From Pseudomonadota bacterium (GTDB lineage Bacteria; Pseudomonadota; Alphaproteobacteria; Rhizobiales; Xanthobacteraceae), in the NCBI GenBank assembly GCA_023432845.1, contig JAEZEY010000476.1:1-11977 (forward strand): a stretch of 11,977 bases of DNA. Reading direction: 5' to 3'. A program made the translations under genes and the position numbers. Position 1 is the first letter of the stretch. Each line of letters starts with the position of its first letter. The notes under the pieces were generated by a model. It was not told the DNA's origin and did no database searches. It saw only the letters and a program-made list of their open reading frames with translations. Shown here in pieces: positions 1 to 6,524 of this stretch.

Positions 1-807
1 AAGCAGTATCCGAACTCGACCTTCATCGTCGAAAACAAAGCCGGCGCCGGCGGCAATACCGGCACCGACACCGTCGCCAAGGCGGCGGCCGACGGCACCA
101 CCATCGGCATCTCCATCGGCGGCCCGCTGGCCATCAACACGTTGCTGTTCTCGTCGCTGCCCTACGATCCAAAGAAGGACATCGCGGCGGTAACCCAGCT
201 CATCACCCAGCCGAGCGTGCTCGCGGTGAACAACGACCTCGGCGTCAACTCGGTGAAGGATCTGATCGCGCTGATGAAGGCCAATCCCGGCAAGTACAAC
301 TTCTCCTCAATCGGTAACGGGTCGCTGTCGCATCTCGCCATGGAAGCCGTGGCCATCAAGTCGGGCACCAAGCTCGTACACATCCCGTACAAGTCTTCGC
401 CCGAAGCCGTGCTCGCGGTCATCCGCAACGACGCGCAGATGGCTTGCCTGCCCGCGATCTCGGTAATGTCGCAAGCCAAGGAAGGCAAGGTGAAGGCGCT
501 CGCGGTCTCCACCGCCGAACGCTCGCCATACATTCCCGACCTGCCGACGCTGAAGGAAAGCGGCAACGACGTCGACGCCGAAGCCTGGATGGGCCTGATC
601 GCACCCGGCGGCACGCCGAAGCCGGTCGTCGCCGCCATCAACAAGGACGTCGTCGCCATCATCAAGATGCCCGAGGTCAAGGACAAGCTCGCCAAGACGT
701 TGATGGTGCCGGTCGGCTCGACGCCAGAACAGTTCCGCGCTCGCATCGACGGCGAAATCGACCGCTGGGCCCCAGTAATCAAGGCCGCGGGCGTGAAGGT
801 GAACTAA
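1..807 (+). CDS. Bug/TctC-family periplasmic substrate-binding protein (5' truncated by window)
   Basis: The frame is open from base 1 to a TAA stop at 805-807 and gives 268 visible residues. Members of this family usually have about 320-330, so roughly 50-60 N-terminal residues, including the signal peptide, lie outside the window. Visible family hallmarks are the ENKAGAGGNTGTDTVAKA segment near the start (residues 11-28), the DYP-like SLPYDPKKDIAAV segment, and a C-terminal region with APGGTPKPVV. These are typical of the extracytoplasmic receptors of tripartite tricarboxylate transporters, or of the many orphan Bug proteins that bind carboxylates and other small organic acids in the periplasm. 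The substrate cannot be read from the sequence. No TctA/TctB membrane genes follow, so it is either an orphan receptor or its partners lie upstream. The family call is secure. Confidence 0.95.
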   Translation, partial: KQYPNSTFIVENKAGAGGNTGTDTVAKAAADGTTIGISIGGPLAINTLLFSSLPYDPKKDIAAVTQLITQPSVLAVNNDLGVNSVKDLIALMKANPGKYNFSSIGNGSLSHLAMEAVAIKSGTKLVHIPYKSSPEAVLAVIRNDAQMACLPAISVMSQAKEGKVKALAVSTAERSPYIPDLPTLKESGNDVDAEAWMGLIAPGGTPKPVVAAINKDVVAIIKMPEVKDKLAKTLMVPVGSTPEQFRARIDGEIDRWAPVIKAAGVKVN

Positions 808-865
808 AGAACACCATGATACGGTAGCCTGTTTGAGGGCAGCGGGGCGATACTCTCCTCACGAT

Positions 866-875
866 CAAGGAGGTC
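866..875 (+). promoter_or_regulatory. Strong ribosome binding site for the amide hydrolase
   Basis: The bases ATCAAGGAGGT, ending a few bases before the ATG at 879, are an almost perfect anti-16S match. They fix the start of the hydrolase. The 71-base gap after the Bug gene (808-878) shows no clear sigma70 promoter or terminator. Confidence 0.8.
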
Positions 876-878
876 GCC

Positions 879-1943
879 ATGCGCTGCCCTCAAGCGCGCC
901 CAATGCTAGCCGGTGCGCTCGCCACCGCCCTGGCCTTCGTTCCTGTCGTCACCGACGCCTGCACACGCGCCGTCTATCTCGGCGACAGCGGGATCGTGAT
1001 CACCGCACGGTCCATGGACTGGAGCAGCGATATCACCTCCAACTTGTGGATATTTCCGCGCGGCATGGCACGCAGCGGCGAGACTGGTCCCAATACGATC
1101 AAGTGGACGTCGAAATACGGCAGCGTCGTTGCCTCCGGTTATGACATCTCGACCACCGACGGCGTGAATGAGTCCGGTCTGGCGGCCAACCTGCTCTGGC
1201 TCGTCGAGTCCGGCTATCCGAAGTTCGACGGCAGCAAGCCGGGCCTGACCATCGCCGCCTGGGCGCAGTATGCGCTCGACAACTTCGCTACCGTCGCCGA
1301 GGCGGTCGCGGCACTTAAGGACGAGCCGTTCGCGATCGTCACCGACACCGTGCCCGGCCAGAACAAGCTGGCCACGCTGCACATGTCACTGTCGGATGCG
1401 AGCGGCGACAGCGCCATCTTCGAATATATCGACGGCAAGCTCGTCATTCATCACGACCGCAAGTATCAGGTGATGACCAACTCGCCCGTCTTCGAGCAGC
1501 AACTGGCGCTGAACGCCTACTGGAAAGACATCGGCGGCACCGTGATGTTGCCGGGCACCAACCGCGCCGCGGACCGCTTCGCGCGCGCGTCGTTCTATAT
1601 CAACGCCATCCCCAAATTCGAGAATCCGAACCTCGCTTTAGCGGGCGTGTTCAGCGTCATCCGCAACGTCTCGGTACCTTACGGCATCTCGACGCCGAAC
1701 CAACCGAACATTTCTTCAACGCGGTGGCGCAGCGTTGTCGATCACAAACGCAAGCTCTACTTTTTCGAATCCGCGCTGACGCCGAACACCTTCTGGGTCG
1801 ATCTCAAGCAGGTCGACTTCAGCAAAGAAACCGGCAAGGTGAAGTGGCTCGATCTCGGGCCGAACCAGGACCACACCTTCTCCGGCGACGCGACGGCGAA
1901 CTTCAAGGACGCCAAGCCGTTTCAGTTTCTCGGAACCCAGTAG
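879..1943 (+). CDS. Secreted linear amide C-N hydrolase (choloylglycine hydrolase / penicillin V acylase family)
   Basis: This 354-residue protein is an Ntn-hydrolase that cleaves linear amide bonds (bile-salt, penicillin V or N-acyl amide type). Residues 1-27 look like a Sec signal peptide (hydrophobic 9-24, then VVTDA), followed directly by Cys28, the presumed N-terminal nucleophile. The spacing matches bile salt hydrolase numbering: Cys28, Arg44 and Asp47 correspond to Cys2, Arg18 and Asp21, and Asn201 in VMTNSP to Asn175. Asn104 (in GLAANLLWL) and an arginine in DRFARASF (232-239) fit the remaining conserved sites. The start is supported by a near-perfect Shine-Dalgarno AAGGAGGT at about 868-875. 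The protein probably works in the periplasm. The natural substrate is unknown; quorum-signal acyl-homoserine lactones or N-acyl amino acids are as plausible as bile salts. It ends 15 bases from convergent prfC. Confidence 0.93.
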   Translation: MRCPQARPMLAGALATALAFVPVVTDACTRAVYLGDSGIVITARSMDWSSDITSNLWIFPRGMARSGETGPNTIKWTSKYGSVVASGYDISTTDGVNESGLAANLLWLVESGYPKFDGSKPGLTIAAWAQYALDNFATVAEAVAALKDEPFAIVTDTVPGQNKLATLHMSLSDASGDSAIFEYIDGKLVIHHDRKYQVMTNSPVFEQQLALNAYWKDIGGTVMLPGTNRAADRFARASFYINAIPKFENPNLALAGVFSVIRNVSVPYGISTPNQPNISSTRWRSVVDHKRKLYFFESALTPNTFWVDLKQVDFSKETGKVKWLDLGPNQDHTFSGDATANFKDAKPFQFLGTQ

Positions 1944-1958
1944 TGCGGCCCGGGGCAA

Positions 1959-3587
1959 CTATTCGCTCTTCTTCACATCCTTGATGTCGTTGAACACGAT
2001 GCCGGGCGCGCGTTCGCCGGTGTAGTCGAGGATGAACTGGTTACGCGCCATGAACACCTTGTCGCCGTCGAGGTCCTCGGCGCAGGACGAGTAGTTGGCC
2101 TGCACGAAATCGTTGAGCTTTTTCTCATCGTCGCAGGAAATCCAGCGCGCCAGCTGGAATTCCGGCTGATCGAAGCCGATCTCAAGACCGTATTCGTCCT
2201 TGAGCCGCACCTTCAGCACGTCGAGCTGCAGCGAGCCGACGACGCCGACCATGGCCGGCGCGCCATCGAGCGGGCGGAACACCTGCACGACGCCCTCTTC
2301 CGCCATCTGCTGCAAGGCCTCTTTCAGTTTCTTGGCCTTCATCGGATCGCCGAGCTTGACGCGGCGCAGGATTTCCGGCGCAAACATCGGCACGCCGAGA
2401 AATTTTATGTCCTCGCCCTCGGTCAGCGTATCGCCGATGCGCAACGTGCCGTGGTTGGGAATGCCGACCACGTCGCCGGCAAAGGCTTCGTCCGCGATCG
2501 AACGGTCCTGCGCGAAGAAGAACTGCGGCGCCGACAGAGTCATCGGCTTGCCGGTGCGCACCAGCTTGGCACGCATGCCGCGGCGCAGTTTGCCCGAGAC
2601 GAGCCGCGCGAAAGCGATGCGGTCGCGGTGATTGGGGTCCATGTTGGCCTGGATCTTGAAGACGAAGGCCGACATGTTGCTCTCCTCCGGCTCCACCGTG
2701 CGGCCGGACGACGCCTGCGGCCGCGGCGACGGCGCGAATTCGGCGAGCGCGTCGAGTAGATCCTTGACGCCGAAATTCTTCAGCGCCGAGCCGAAATAGA
2801 CCGGCGTCAGATGGCCCTCGCGGAAGGCGGCGAAGTCGAACGGCTTGCACGCTTCCTTGATCAGCGACAGTTCCTCGGCGATCGCATCGGGGTCGAGCAT
2901 CGGATTCTTCGCCGCCAGCATCTTGAGATCGAGCGGCTGCGACGGCGCGTCCTTGGAATCCTCGACCATCAGCCGCATGTCACCGCGCCGGACGTCGTAG
3001 GTGCCGGCGAAATCGCGGCCCATGCCAATCGGCCAGGTCATCGGCGTGGTATCGAGCGCCAAAGTCTTCTCGATCTCATCGAGAATTTCGAACGGGTCGC
3101 GGCTCTCGCGATCCATCTTGTTGATGAAAGTGATGATCGGAATGTCGCGCAGGCGGCACACCTCGAACAGCTTGCGCGTGCGCGCCTCGATACCCTTGGC
3201 TGCGTCGATCACCATCACCGCCGAGTCGACAGCGGTCAGCGTGCGGTAGGTGTCTTCGGAGAAGTCCTCGTGGCCCGGCGTGTCGAGCAGGTTGAAGACG
3301 CGGCCCTCATAATCGAAGGTCATCACCGAAGTAACGACCGAGATGCCGCGCTCCTTTTCGATCCCCATCCAGTCCGAGCGGGTCGAGCGGCGGTCGCGCT
3401 TCGCCTTCACCTGACCGGCGAGATTGATGGCGCCGCCGAACAGCAGCAGTTTCTCGGTCAGCGTGGTCTTGCCGGCGTCCGGGTGCGAAATGATCGCGAA
3501 GGTGCGGCGGCGGTCGACTTCGGTCGCCAGGGGCGAGGAATTCCGCAATTTCGGGGTCGAATCGGCGCTGGCAACGGTCTGGTCCAT
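1959..3587 (-). CDS. prfC: Peptide chain release factor 3 (RF3, class II release factor GTPase)
   Basis: RF3 is a cytosolic GTPase that removes RF1/RF2 from the ribosome after peptide release and contributes to translation quality control. Using the ATG at 3587, the protein has 542 residues (E. coli RF3 has 529). The GTPase motifs are all present: G1 SHPDAGKT (34-41), ERGIS of the G2 region (79-83), G3 DTPGH (102-106) and G4 NKMD (156-159). Domains 2 and 3 follow to the C-terminus, for example GVVGSLQLDVLKVRLKDEYG. An upstream in-frame ATG at 3638 would add 17 residues, but these look unlike the family and would run through a strong hairpin (3601-3636), so I prefer 3587. Neither start has a good Shine-Dalgarno. 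The gene lies 94 bases downstream of the AhpD-like gene on the same strand and could be read through from the Rrf2 promoter or have its own. Confidence 0.97.
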   Translation of the reverse strand: MDQTVASADSTPKLRNSSPLATEVDRRRTFAIISHPDAGKTTLTEKLLLFGGAINLAGQVKAKRDRRSTRSDWMGIEKERGISVVTSVMTFDYEGRVFNLLDTPGHEDFSEDTYRTLTAVDSAVMVIDAAKGIEARTRKLFEVCRLRDIPIITFINKMDRESRDPFEILDEIEKTLALDTTPMTWPIGMGRDFAGTYDVRRGDMRLMVEDSKDAPSQPLDLKMLAAKNPMLDPDAIAEELSLIKEACKPFDFAAFREGHLTPVYFGSALKNFGVKDLLDALAEFAPSPRPQASSGRTVEPEESNMSAFVFKIQANMDPNHRDRIAFARLVSGKLRRGMRAKLVRTGKPMTLSAPQFFFAQDRSIADEAFAGDVVGIPNHGTLRIGDTLTEGEDIKFLGVPMFAPEILRRVKLGDPMKAKKLKEALQQMAEEGVVQVFRPLDGAPAMVGVVGSLQLDVLKVRLKDEYGLEIGFDQPEFQLARWISCDDEKKLNDFVQANYSSCAEDLDGDKVFMARNQFILDYTGERAPGIVFNDIKDVKKSE

Positions 3588-3600
3588 AGCCGGGCATGTG

Positions 3601-3636
3601 GCAGGGAAAGCGCCCGTTTTCAAGGCTTTTCCCTGC
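3601..3636 (-). other. Hairpin in the region just upstream of prfC
   Basis: On the minus strand GCAGGGAAAAGC pairs with GCTTTCCCTGC. This gives an 11-bp stem with one bulged A and a 13-base loop, 14 bases before the preferred prfC ATG. No T-run follows, so it is not a classical intrinsic terminator. It could be a leader structure affecting prfC translation, an mRNA-stabilising or processing hairpin between the AhpD-like gene and prfC, or incidental. Confidence 0.5.
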
Positions 3637-3681
3637 ATTTAGCCCCGCTTGGGCCCGATCCGCCTGTCTCAGCTGGCTATC

Positions 3682-4143
3682 TCAAGCCGCTTTGGCGGCG
3701 GCGTCCACGGGGTGCTTCTTCCGCGTGCCGACGGCGATGCGATTCCAGACATTGATGGCACCAATGACCATGATGATCCTGGCGATGTCCGCCTCGGAGA
3801 AATACCGGCGCAATTCCTCGTAGTCGGCGTCCGGCGCCCGGGTCTGCGCCACCAGCGTCAGCGAATCCGTAAACGCCAACACCGCCCGCTCCTCGTCGGT
3901 GAACACGGTGGATTCATGCCAGGCCGACACCAGATTGATCCACTGCTCGGACAGGCCGTCGGCGCGGGATTCCTTCGAATGCATATCGACGCAATAGGAG
4001 CAACCGTTGATGATCGAGGCGCGCAGCTTGATCAGGTGAAACAGCCGCATCGGCAGTCCGCTGTTCTTGCAATGCATCTCCAAAGAGACCATCGCCTTAT
4101 AGGCGTCCGGCGCGACGGTTGCGAAATCGAAGCGGCTCTTCAT
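3682..4143 (-). CDS. AhpD-like carboxymuconolactone decarboxylase-family protein
   Basis: This 153-residue cytosolic protein has the AhpD-type CxxC motif with nearby histidine, GCSYCVDMHSKE (Cys48, Cys51, His55). This is the signature of alkylhydroperoxidase-like members that use a reactive dithiol for peroxide reduction. The rest (DEERAVLAFTDSLT, then FSEADIARIIMVIGAINVWNRI) is the normal all-helical CMD fold. The start at 4143 is chosen because the family begins with a short MKxRF segment and because GGGAG (4151-4155) sits just upstream. The frame extends further upstream only through the overlapping regulator gene. It follows the Rrf2 gene by 4 bases, so the two are almost certainly co-transcribed and probably translationally coupled. 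The pairing suggests a redox-inducible detoxification protein. Its real substrate is unknown. Confidence 0.92.
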   Translation of the reverse strand: MKSRFDFATVAPDAYKAMVSLEMHCKNSGLPMRLFHLIKLRASIINGCSYCVDMHSKESRADGLSEQWINLVSAWHESTVFTDEERAVLAFTDSLTLVAQTRAPDADYEELRRYFSEADIARIIMVIGAINVWNRIAVGTRKKHPVDAAAKAA

Positions 4144-4147
4144 GGCT

Positions 4148-4663
4148 CTACTCCCTTGGTGAAACAGTGGATCGGTTGCGTTCGTGAAGATCGAAGAAGC
4201 CGCAGCTACGCGCCGTGATCGCCTTGCCGAGCGCGGGGTCGGCGGCACGGCCGAGATCGGCGATGGTGACCTTCTTGAGTTCGGCGCGATAAACCTTCTC
4301 GGCCTTGAGCATCGCGGCGTTCACCGCGCAAGGCGACTTGAAGAAATGGTTGGCGACCGGGTTCGGTCCGCGCTGGCGGATTTCGGCGCAGCGGAACGCC
4401 GGCTGCGGCCCTTCGACGGCGAGCACGATGTCGAGCAGCGTGATCCTGTCGGCAGATTTGGCGAGGCGATAGCCGCCCTTCGGGCCCGGCACGGACTCCA
4501 ATAACCCTGCCCCGGCCATTGCCTGCAGATGCTTGAGCAGATAGCTCGGCGACACGCCGTGAAACTCCGCCAGGGCCTGAGCAGACAGCACGCCCGTCTC
4601 CGACAGGCCGCTCATCAACAGCACGCAGTGGATCGCCTGTTCGACGCCCTCGCCGAGTTTCAT
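4148..4663 (-). CDS. Rrf2-family transcriptional regulator
   Basis: This 171-residue DNA-binding protein starts MKLGEGVEQAIHC. Its winged helix-turn-helix occupies about residues 1-80: SAQALAEFHGVSPSYLLKHLQAM is the recognition region and GPKGGYRLAKSADRITLLDIV the wing. Rrf2 regulators sense iron-sulfur status, nitric oxide, cysteine or redox state. The cysteines here are Cys13, Cys92, Cys112 and Cys154. This is not the tightly clustered three-cysteine pattern that ligates [2Fe-2S] in IscR/NsrR, so thiol-based sensing is more likely than a standard cluster (inference). The ATG at 4663 is preferred to an in-frame TTG at 4693 because it matches the family N-terminus. The gene lies just upstream of the AhpD-like gene and immediately downstream of a palindromic promoter, so it probably represses its own operon. 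Confidence 0.92.
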   Translation of the reverse strand: MKLGEGVEQAIHCVLLMSGLSETGVLSAQALAEFHGVSPSYLLKHLQAMAGAGLLESVPGPKGGYRLAKSADRITLLDIVLAVEGPQPAFRCAEIRQRGPNPVANHFFKSPCAVNAAMLKAEKVYRAELKKVTIADLGRAADPALGKAITARSCGFFDLHERNRSTVSPRE

Positions 4664-4702
4664 CGGATTGCCTGCTCCGATAACCCTACGCAAGCCAATC
4701 TA

Positions 4703-4731
4703 TAATCATAGATATATTATATCTATGATTA
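4703..4731. promoter_or_regulatory. 29-bp perfect palindrome, probable Rrf2 operator
   Basis: The left arm TAATCATAGATATA (4703-4716) and the right arm TATATCTATGATTA (4718-4731) are exact reverse complements around a single central T at 4717. This is an unusually long and AT-only-like dyad in a GC-rich region. It lies 40 bases upstream of the Rrf2 start and is centred on the -10 element of the promoter reading into it, which is the expected arrangement for an autorepressor. Assignment to the adjacent Rrf2 protein is inferred from position. Confidence 0.85.
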
Positions 4732-4744
4732 GATCCCAGGTCAA
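4716..4744 (-). promoter_or_regulatory. Sigma70-like promoter of the rrf2-ahpD-like operon
   Basis: On the minus strand, TTGACC (4744-4739) and TATAAT (4721-4716) are separated by exactly 17 bases. This is near consensus for housekeeping sigma. Transcription would start near 4709, inside the palindrome, giving a leader of about 45 bases. The -10 is inside the operator, so a bound repressor would block RNA polymerase. Confidence 0.8.
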
Positions 4745-4764
4745 CAGACCGGCACCGGAACGGC

Positions 4765-5322
4765 CTACAGCATGCTCGGGCGGAAATGGCGGCGCAGGTT
4801 CAGTGCGCGGCCCGACACCATGAACTGGCCGTCGCCGCGATAATGGATGGTCTTGGGATATTTTGGCGTGCGCGGCGCATGTGCCTTCACCACCTCGAAG
4901 ATGAAGAAGTTGTAGCGCTCGATCAGCCGACCGTCGTGCAACTTGCATTCGAGATTGGCGTGGCACCCGGCGATCAGCGGCGCATTCACCTCGCTCGCTT
5001 CCTCCGCCATGAGTTTGAACTTGGCGAACTTGTCGGTGTCGGCGCCGGAGCAGTTGCCGATCCTCGCCACCACCCGCGCGAGATCGACGGTCGGCACGTT
5101 GATGACACATTGCCTGGAGCGACGAATGAGTTCGAACGAATGATTGCCGCTGGCGATGACGCAGCCGACCAGCGCCGGCGTAAACTCCATCACTGTATGC
5201 CAGCCCATGGTCATGATGTTGCGCTCGCCCTTATGGGCCGACGACACCAGCACCACGGGGCCCGGCTCGAGAAACCGGCGGATTTCGGCCACCGGGAAAT
5301 CGGACTTTCGGATCGGCTTCAT
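4765..5322 (-). CDS. Flavin reductase-like FMN-binding protein
   Basis: This 185-residue cytosolic protein belongs to the flavin reductase/FMN-binding split-barrel family. Members use NAD(P)H to reduce flavin for partner monooxygenases, or bind FMN in other redox reactions. Family features are an N-terminal EPGPVVLVSSAHKGERNIMTMGW segment (19-41), the conserved GNHSFELIRRSRQCVINVP segment (59-77), and the late LECKLHDGRLIERYNFFIFEVVKAH strand region (124-148). The start at 5322 is well supported by a perfect AGGAGG Shine-Dalgarno (GATCCCAGGAGGCAAGCC before the ATG). The gene is divergent from the YeiH gene across a shared promoter region and lies upstream of the Rrf2 gene, which has its own promoter. 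No partner oxygenase gene is nearby, so the physiological role is open. Confidence 0.92.
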   Translation of the reverse strand: MKPIRKSDFPVAEIRRFLEPGPVVLVSSAHKGERNIMTMGWHTVMEFTPALVGCVIASGNHSFELIRRSRQCVINVPTVDLARVVARIGNCSGADTDKFAKFKLMAEEASEVNAPLIAGCHANLECKLHDGRLIERYNFFIFEVVKAHAPRTPKYPKTIHYRGDGQFMVSGRALNLRRHFRPSML

Positions 5323-5363
5323 GGCTTGCCTCCTGGGATCGTTCGGGCCGGCATATTCGTTCG

Positions 5364-5392
5364 TTCAAATCGAACATTATATGCTATATAAT
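5364..5392 (+). promoter_or_regulatory. Promoter of the YeiH gene
   Basis: TTCAAA (5364-5369) and a perfect TATAAT (5387-5392) are 17 bases apart. The -10 region is preceded by TG at 5382-5383. A start near 5399 would leave a leader of about 20 bases before the ATG at 5421. The -35 matches consensus at four of six positions. Confidence 0.65.
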
Positions 5393-5393
5393 G
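5375..5393. promoter_or_regulatory. AT-rich dyad with overlapping divergent -10 elements
   Basis: CATTATAT (5375-5382) and ATATAATG (5386-5393) form 8-bp arms around three bases. Each arm contains a perfect TATAAT, one per strand: 5387-5392 on plus and 5381-5376 on minus. The minus-strand -10 would serve the flavin reductase gene, although its -35 (TTCGAT, 18-base spacer) is poor. Direct repeats ATCGAAC at 5369-5375 and 5400-5406 are 31 bases (about three helical turns) apart, and CGAACGTTCG (5402-5411) is a perfect palindrome. Together these suggest a regulator-controlled divergent promoter. Which regulator binds is unknown; the downstream LysR protein is one candidate. Confidence 0.6.
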
Positions 5394-5420
5394 AGTTAGA
5401 TCGAACGTTCGGACTAATTC

Positions 5421-6506
5421 ATGATCGGCGCATTCCCTCTCGAAGTTAACTCCGGAAATGCCCTCATGACCGCCCTCGCTCCGGACGCCGCCGTTTCGGC
5501 GGCCAACCGCCTGCGCGCCAGCCTGGCCGCCATTCTGCCCGGCCTCGCCCTCACTTTCGCGATCGCCGCCGCCGCCTTCGGCCTGCGGTTGATCCCGGGC
5601 GTCTCGATCCTGAGTCCGATGATCCTCGCCATCCTCATCGGCATCGCCTTCCACAACCTTGTCGGCACGCCGCTGCGCGCCAAGGCCGGCATCACCTTCT
5701 CGCTGCGCCGCATCCAGCGCTTCGCCATCATCCTGCTCGGCCTGCAACTGACCGCCGCGCAGGTGGCCGAGGTGGGTGCCACCGGCGTCGCCATCATCGT
5801 CGCGACCCTGGTGGCAACCTTCCTCTTCACCAAGTGGTTCGGCGCGCTGATCGGTGTCGACGGCAAGCTGTCCGAACTGATCGCCGCCGGCACCTCGATC
5901 TGCGGCGCCTCCGCCGTGATCGCGACCAATACGGTGACGCAAGGCCCCGACGAGGATGTCGCCTACGCCGTGGCGAGCGTCACCGTGTTCGGCTCGATCG
6001 CCATGTTCCTCTATCCGCTGCTGCCCGGCCTGCTGCATCTCACGCCGCACGAATACGGCCTGTGGAGCGGCGCCTCGATCCACGAGATCGCGCAGGTGGT
6101 TGCCGCCGCCTACCAGAACGGCGAACAGGCCGGCTATTTCGGCACCATCGCCAAGCTGTCGCGCGTCATTTTGCTAGCGCCGCTGGTGATCGCGCTCGGC
6201 GTCATCGCCAGCCGTCGCATCGGCGCGAGCAAGGGCGCGGGCAAGGCGCCGCCGCTGCCGTGGTTCGTGTTCGGCTTTATCGCGCTGATCGTCGTCAACA
6301 GCCTGGTCGCTATTCCCGCCGCCACCAAGGACTTCATTGTGCCGGCGACGGCGTTCCTGTTGTCGGTCGCGCTGGCGGCCATGGGCCTCGAGACCGACAT
6401 CGCCAAGCTCAAGCGCAAGGGGCTGCGCCCGCTGCTGCTCGGGCTTGCCGCTTCGCTGTTCATCTCGGCCTTGAGCCTGATCCTCATCAAACTCGTTTAC
6501 GCATAG
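5421..6506 (+). CDS. yeiH: YeiH-family putative exporter (UPF0324 integral membrane protein)
   Basis: This inner-membrane protein of 361 residues (346 if it starts at the second ATG, 5466) has about ten hydrophobic segments. Conserved family segments include ILSPMILAILIGIAFHN (63-79), AAGTSICGASAVIA (155-168), SGASIHEIAQVVAAAY (216-231), KLSRVILLAP (245-254) and MGLETDIAKLKRKGLRPL (321-338). Relatives are annotated as putative sulfate/sulfite exporters, because they occur with sulfonate-degradation genes and with YeiE-type regulators; the transported species is not established from this sequence. The first ATG fits the predicted transcription start, but neither start has a strong Shine-Dalgarno. 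The gene precedes a YeiE-like LysR gene by 18 bases, the same pairing as in enterobacteria (there the two genes are divergent or adjacent), which supports a shared function. Confidence 0.93.
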   Translation: MIGAFPLEVNSGNALMTALAPDAAVSAANRLRASLAAILPGLALTFAIAAAAFGLRLIPGVSILSPMILAILIGIAFHNLVGTPLRAKAGITFSLRRIQRFAIILLGLQLTAAQVAEVGATGVAIIVATLVATFLFTKWFGALIGVDGKLSELIAAGTSICGASAVIATNTVTQGPDEDVAYAVASVTVFGSIAMFLYPLLPGLLHLTPHEYGLWSGASIHEIAQVVAAAYQNGEQAGYFGTIAKLSRVILLAPLVIALGVIASRRIGASKGAGKAPPLPWFVFGFIALIVVNSLVAIPAATKDFIVPATAFLLSVALAAMGLETDIAKLKRKGLRPLLLGLAASLFISALSLILIKLVYA

Positions 6507-6524
6507 GACCATGAGCGCGACCGC

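Noticed and set aside
162..782. Minus-strand open frame (206 codons) antisense to the Bug-family gene
   Set aside because: Shadow of a conserved coding sequence; no motif or ribosome site supports it.
3588..3638. N-terminal extension of RF3 to the ATG at 3638
   Set aside because: The extra 17 residues lack family similarity and would be encoded within a strong hairpin; the downstream ATG at 3587 already gives a protein longer than typical RF3. Not fully excluded.
2811..3755. Long plus-strand open frame (314 codons) antisense to prfC
   Set aside because: It lies opposite a clear RF3 gene with all GTPase motifs; the translation is arginine/histidine-rich with no recognisable domain, as expected for a GC-rich shadow frame.
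5319..6083. Minus-strand open frame (254 codons) antisense to the YeiH gene
   Set aside because: Its translation is low-complexity (Gly, Asp, Glu, Gln, Arg) and it is opposite a well-conserved membrane protein; it also runs through the divergent promoter.
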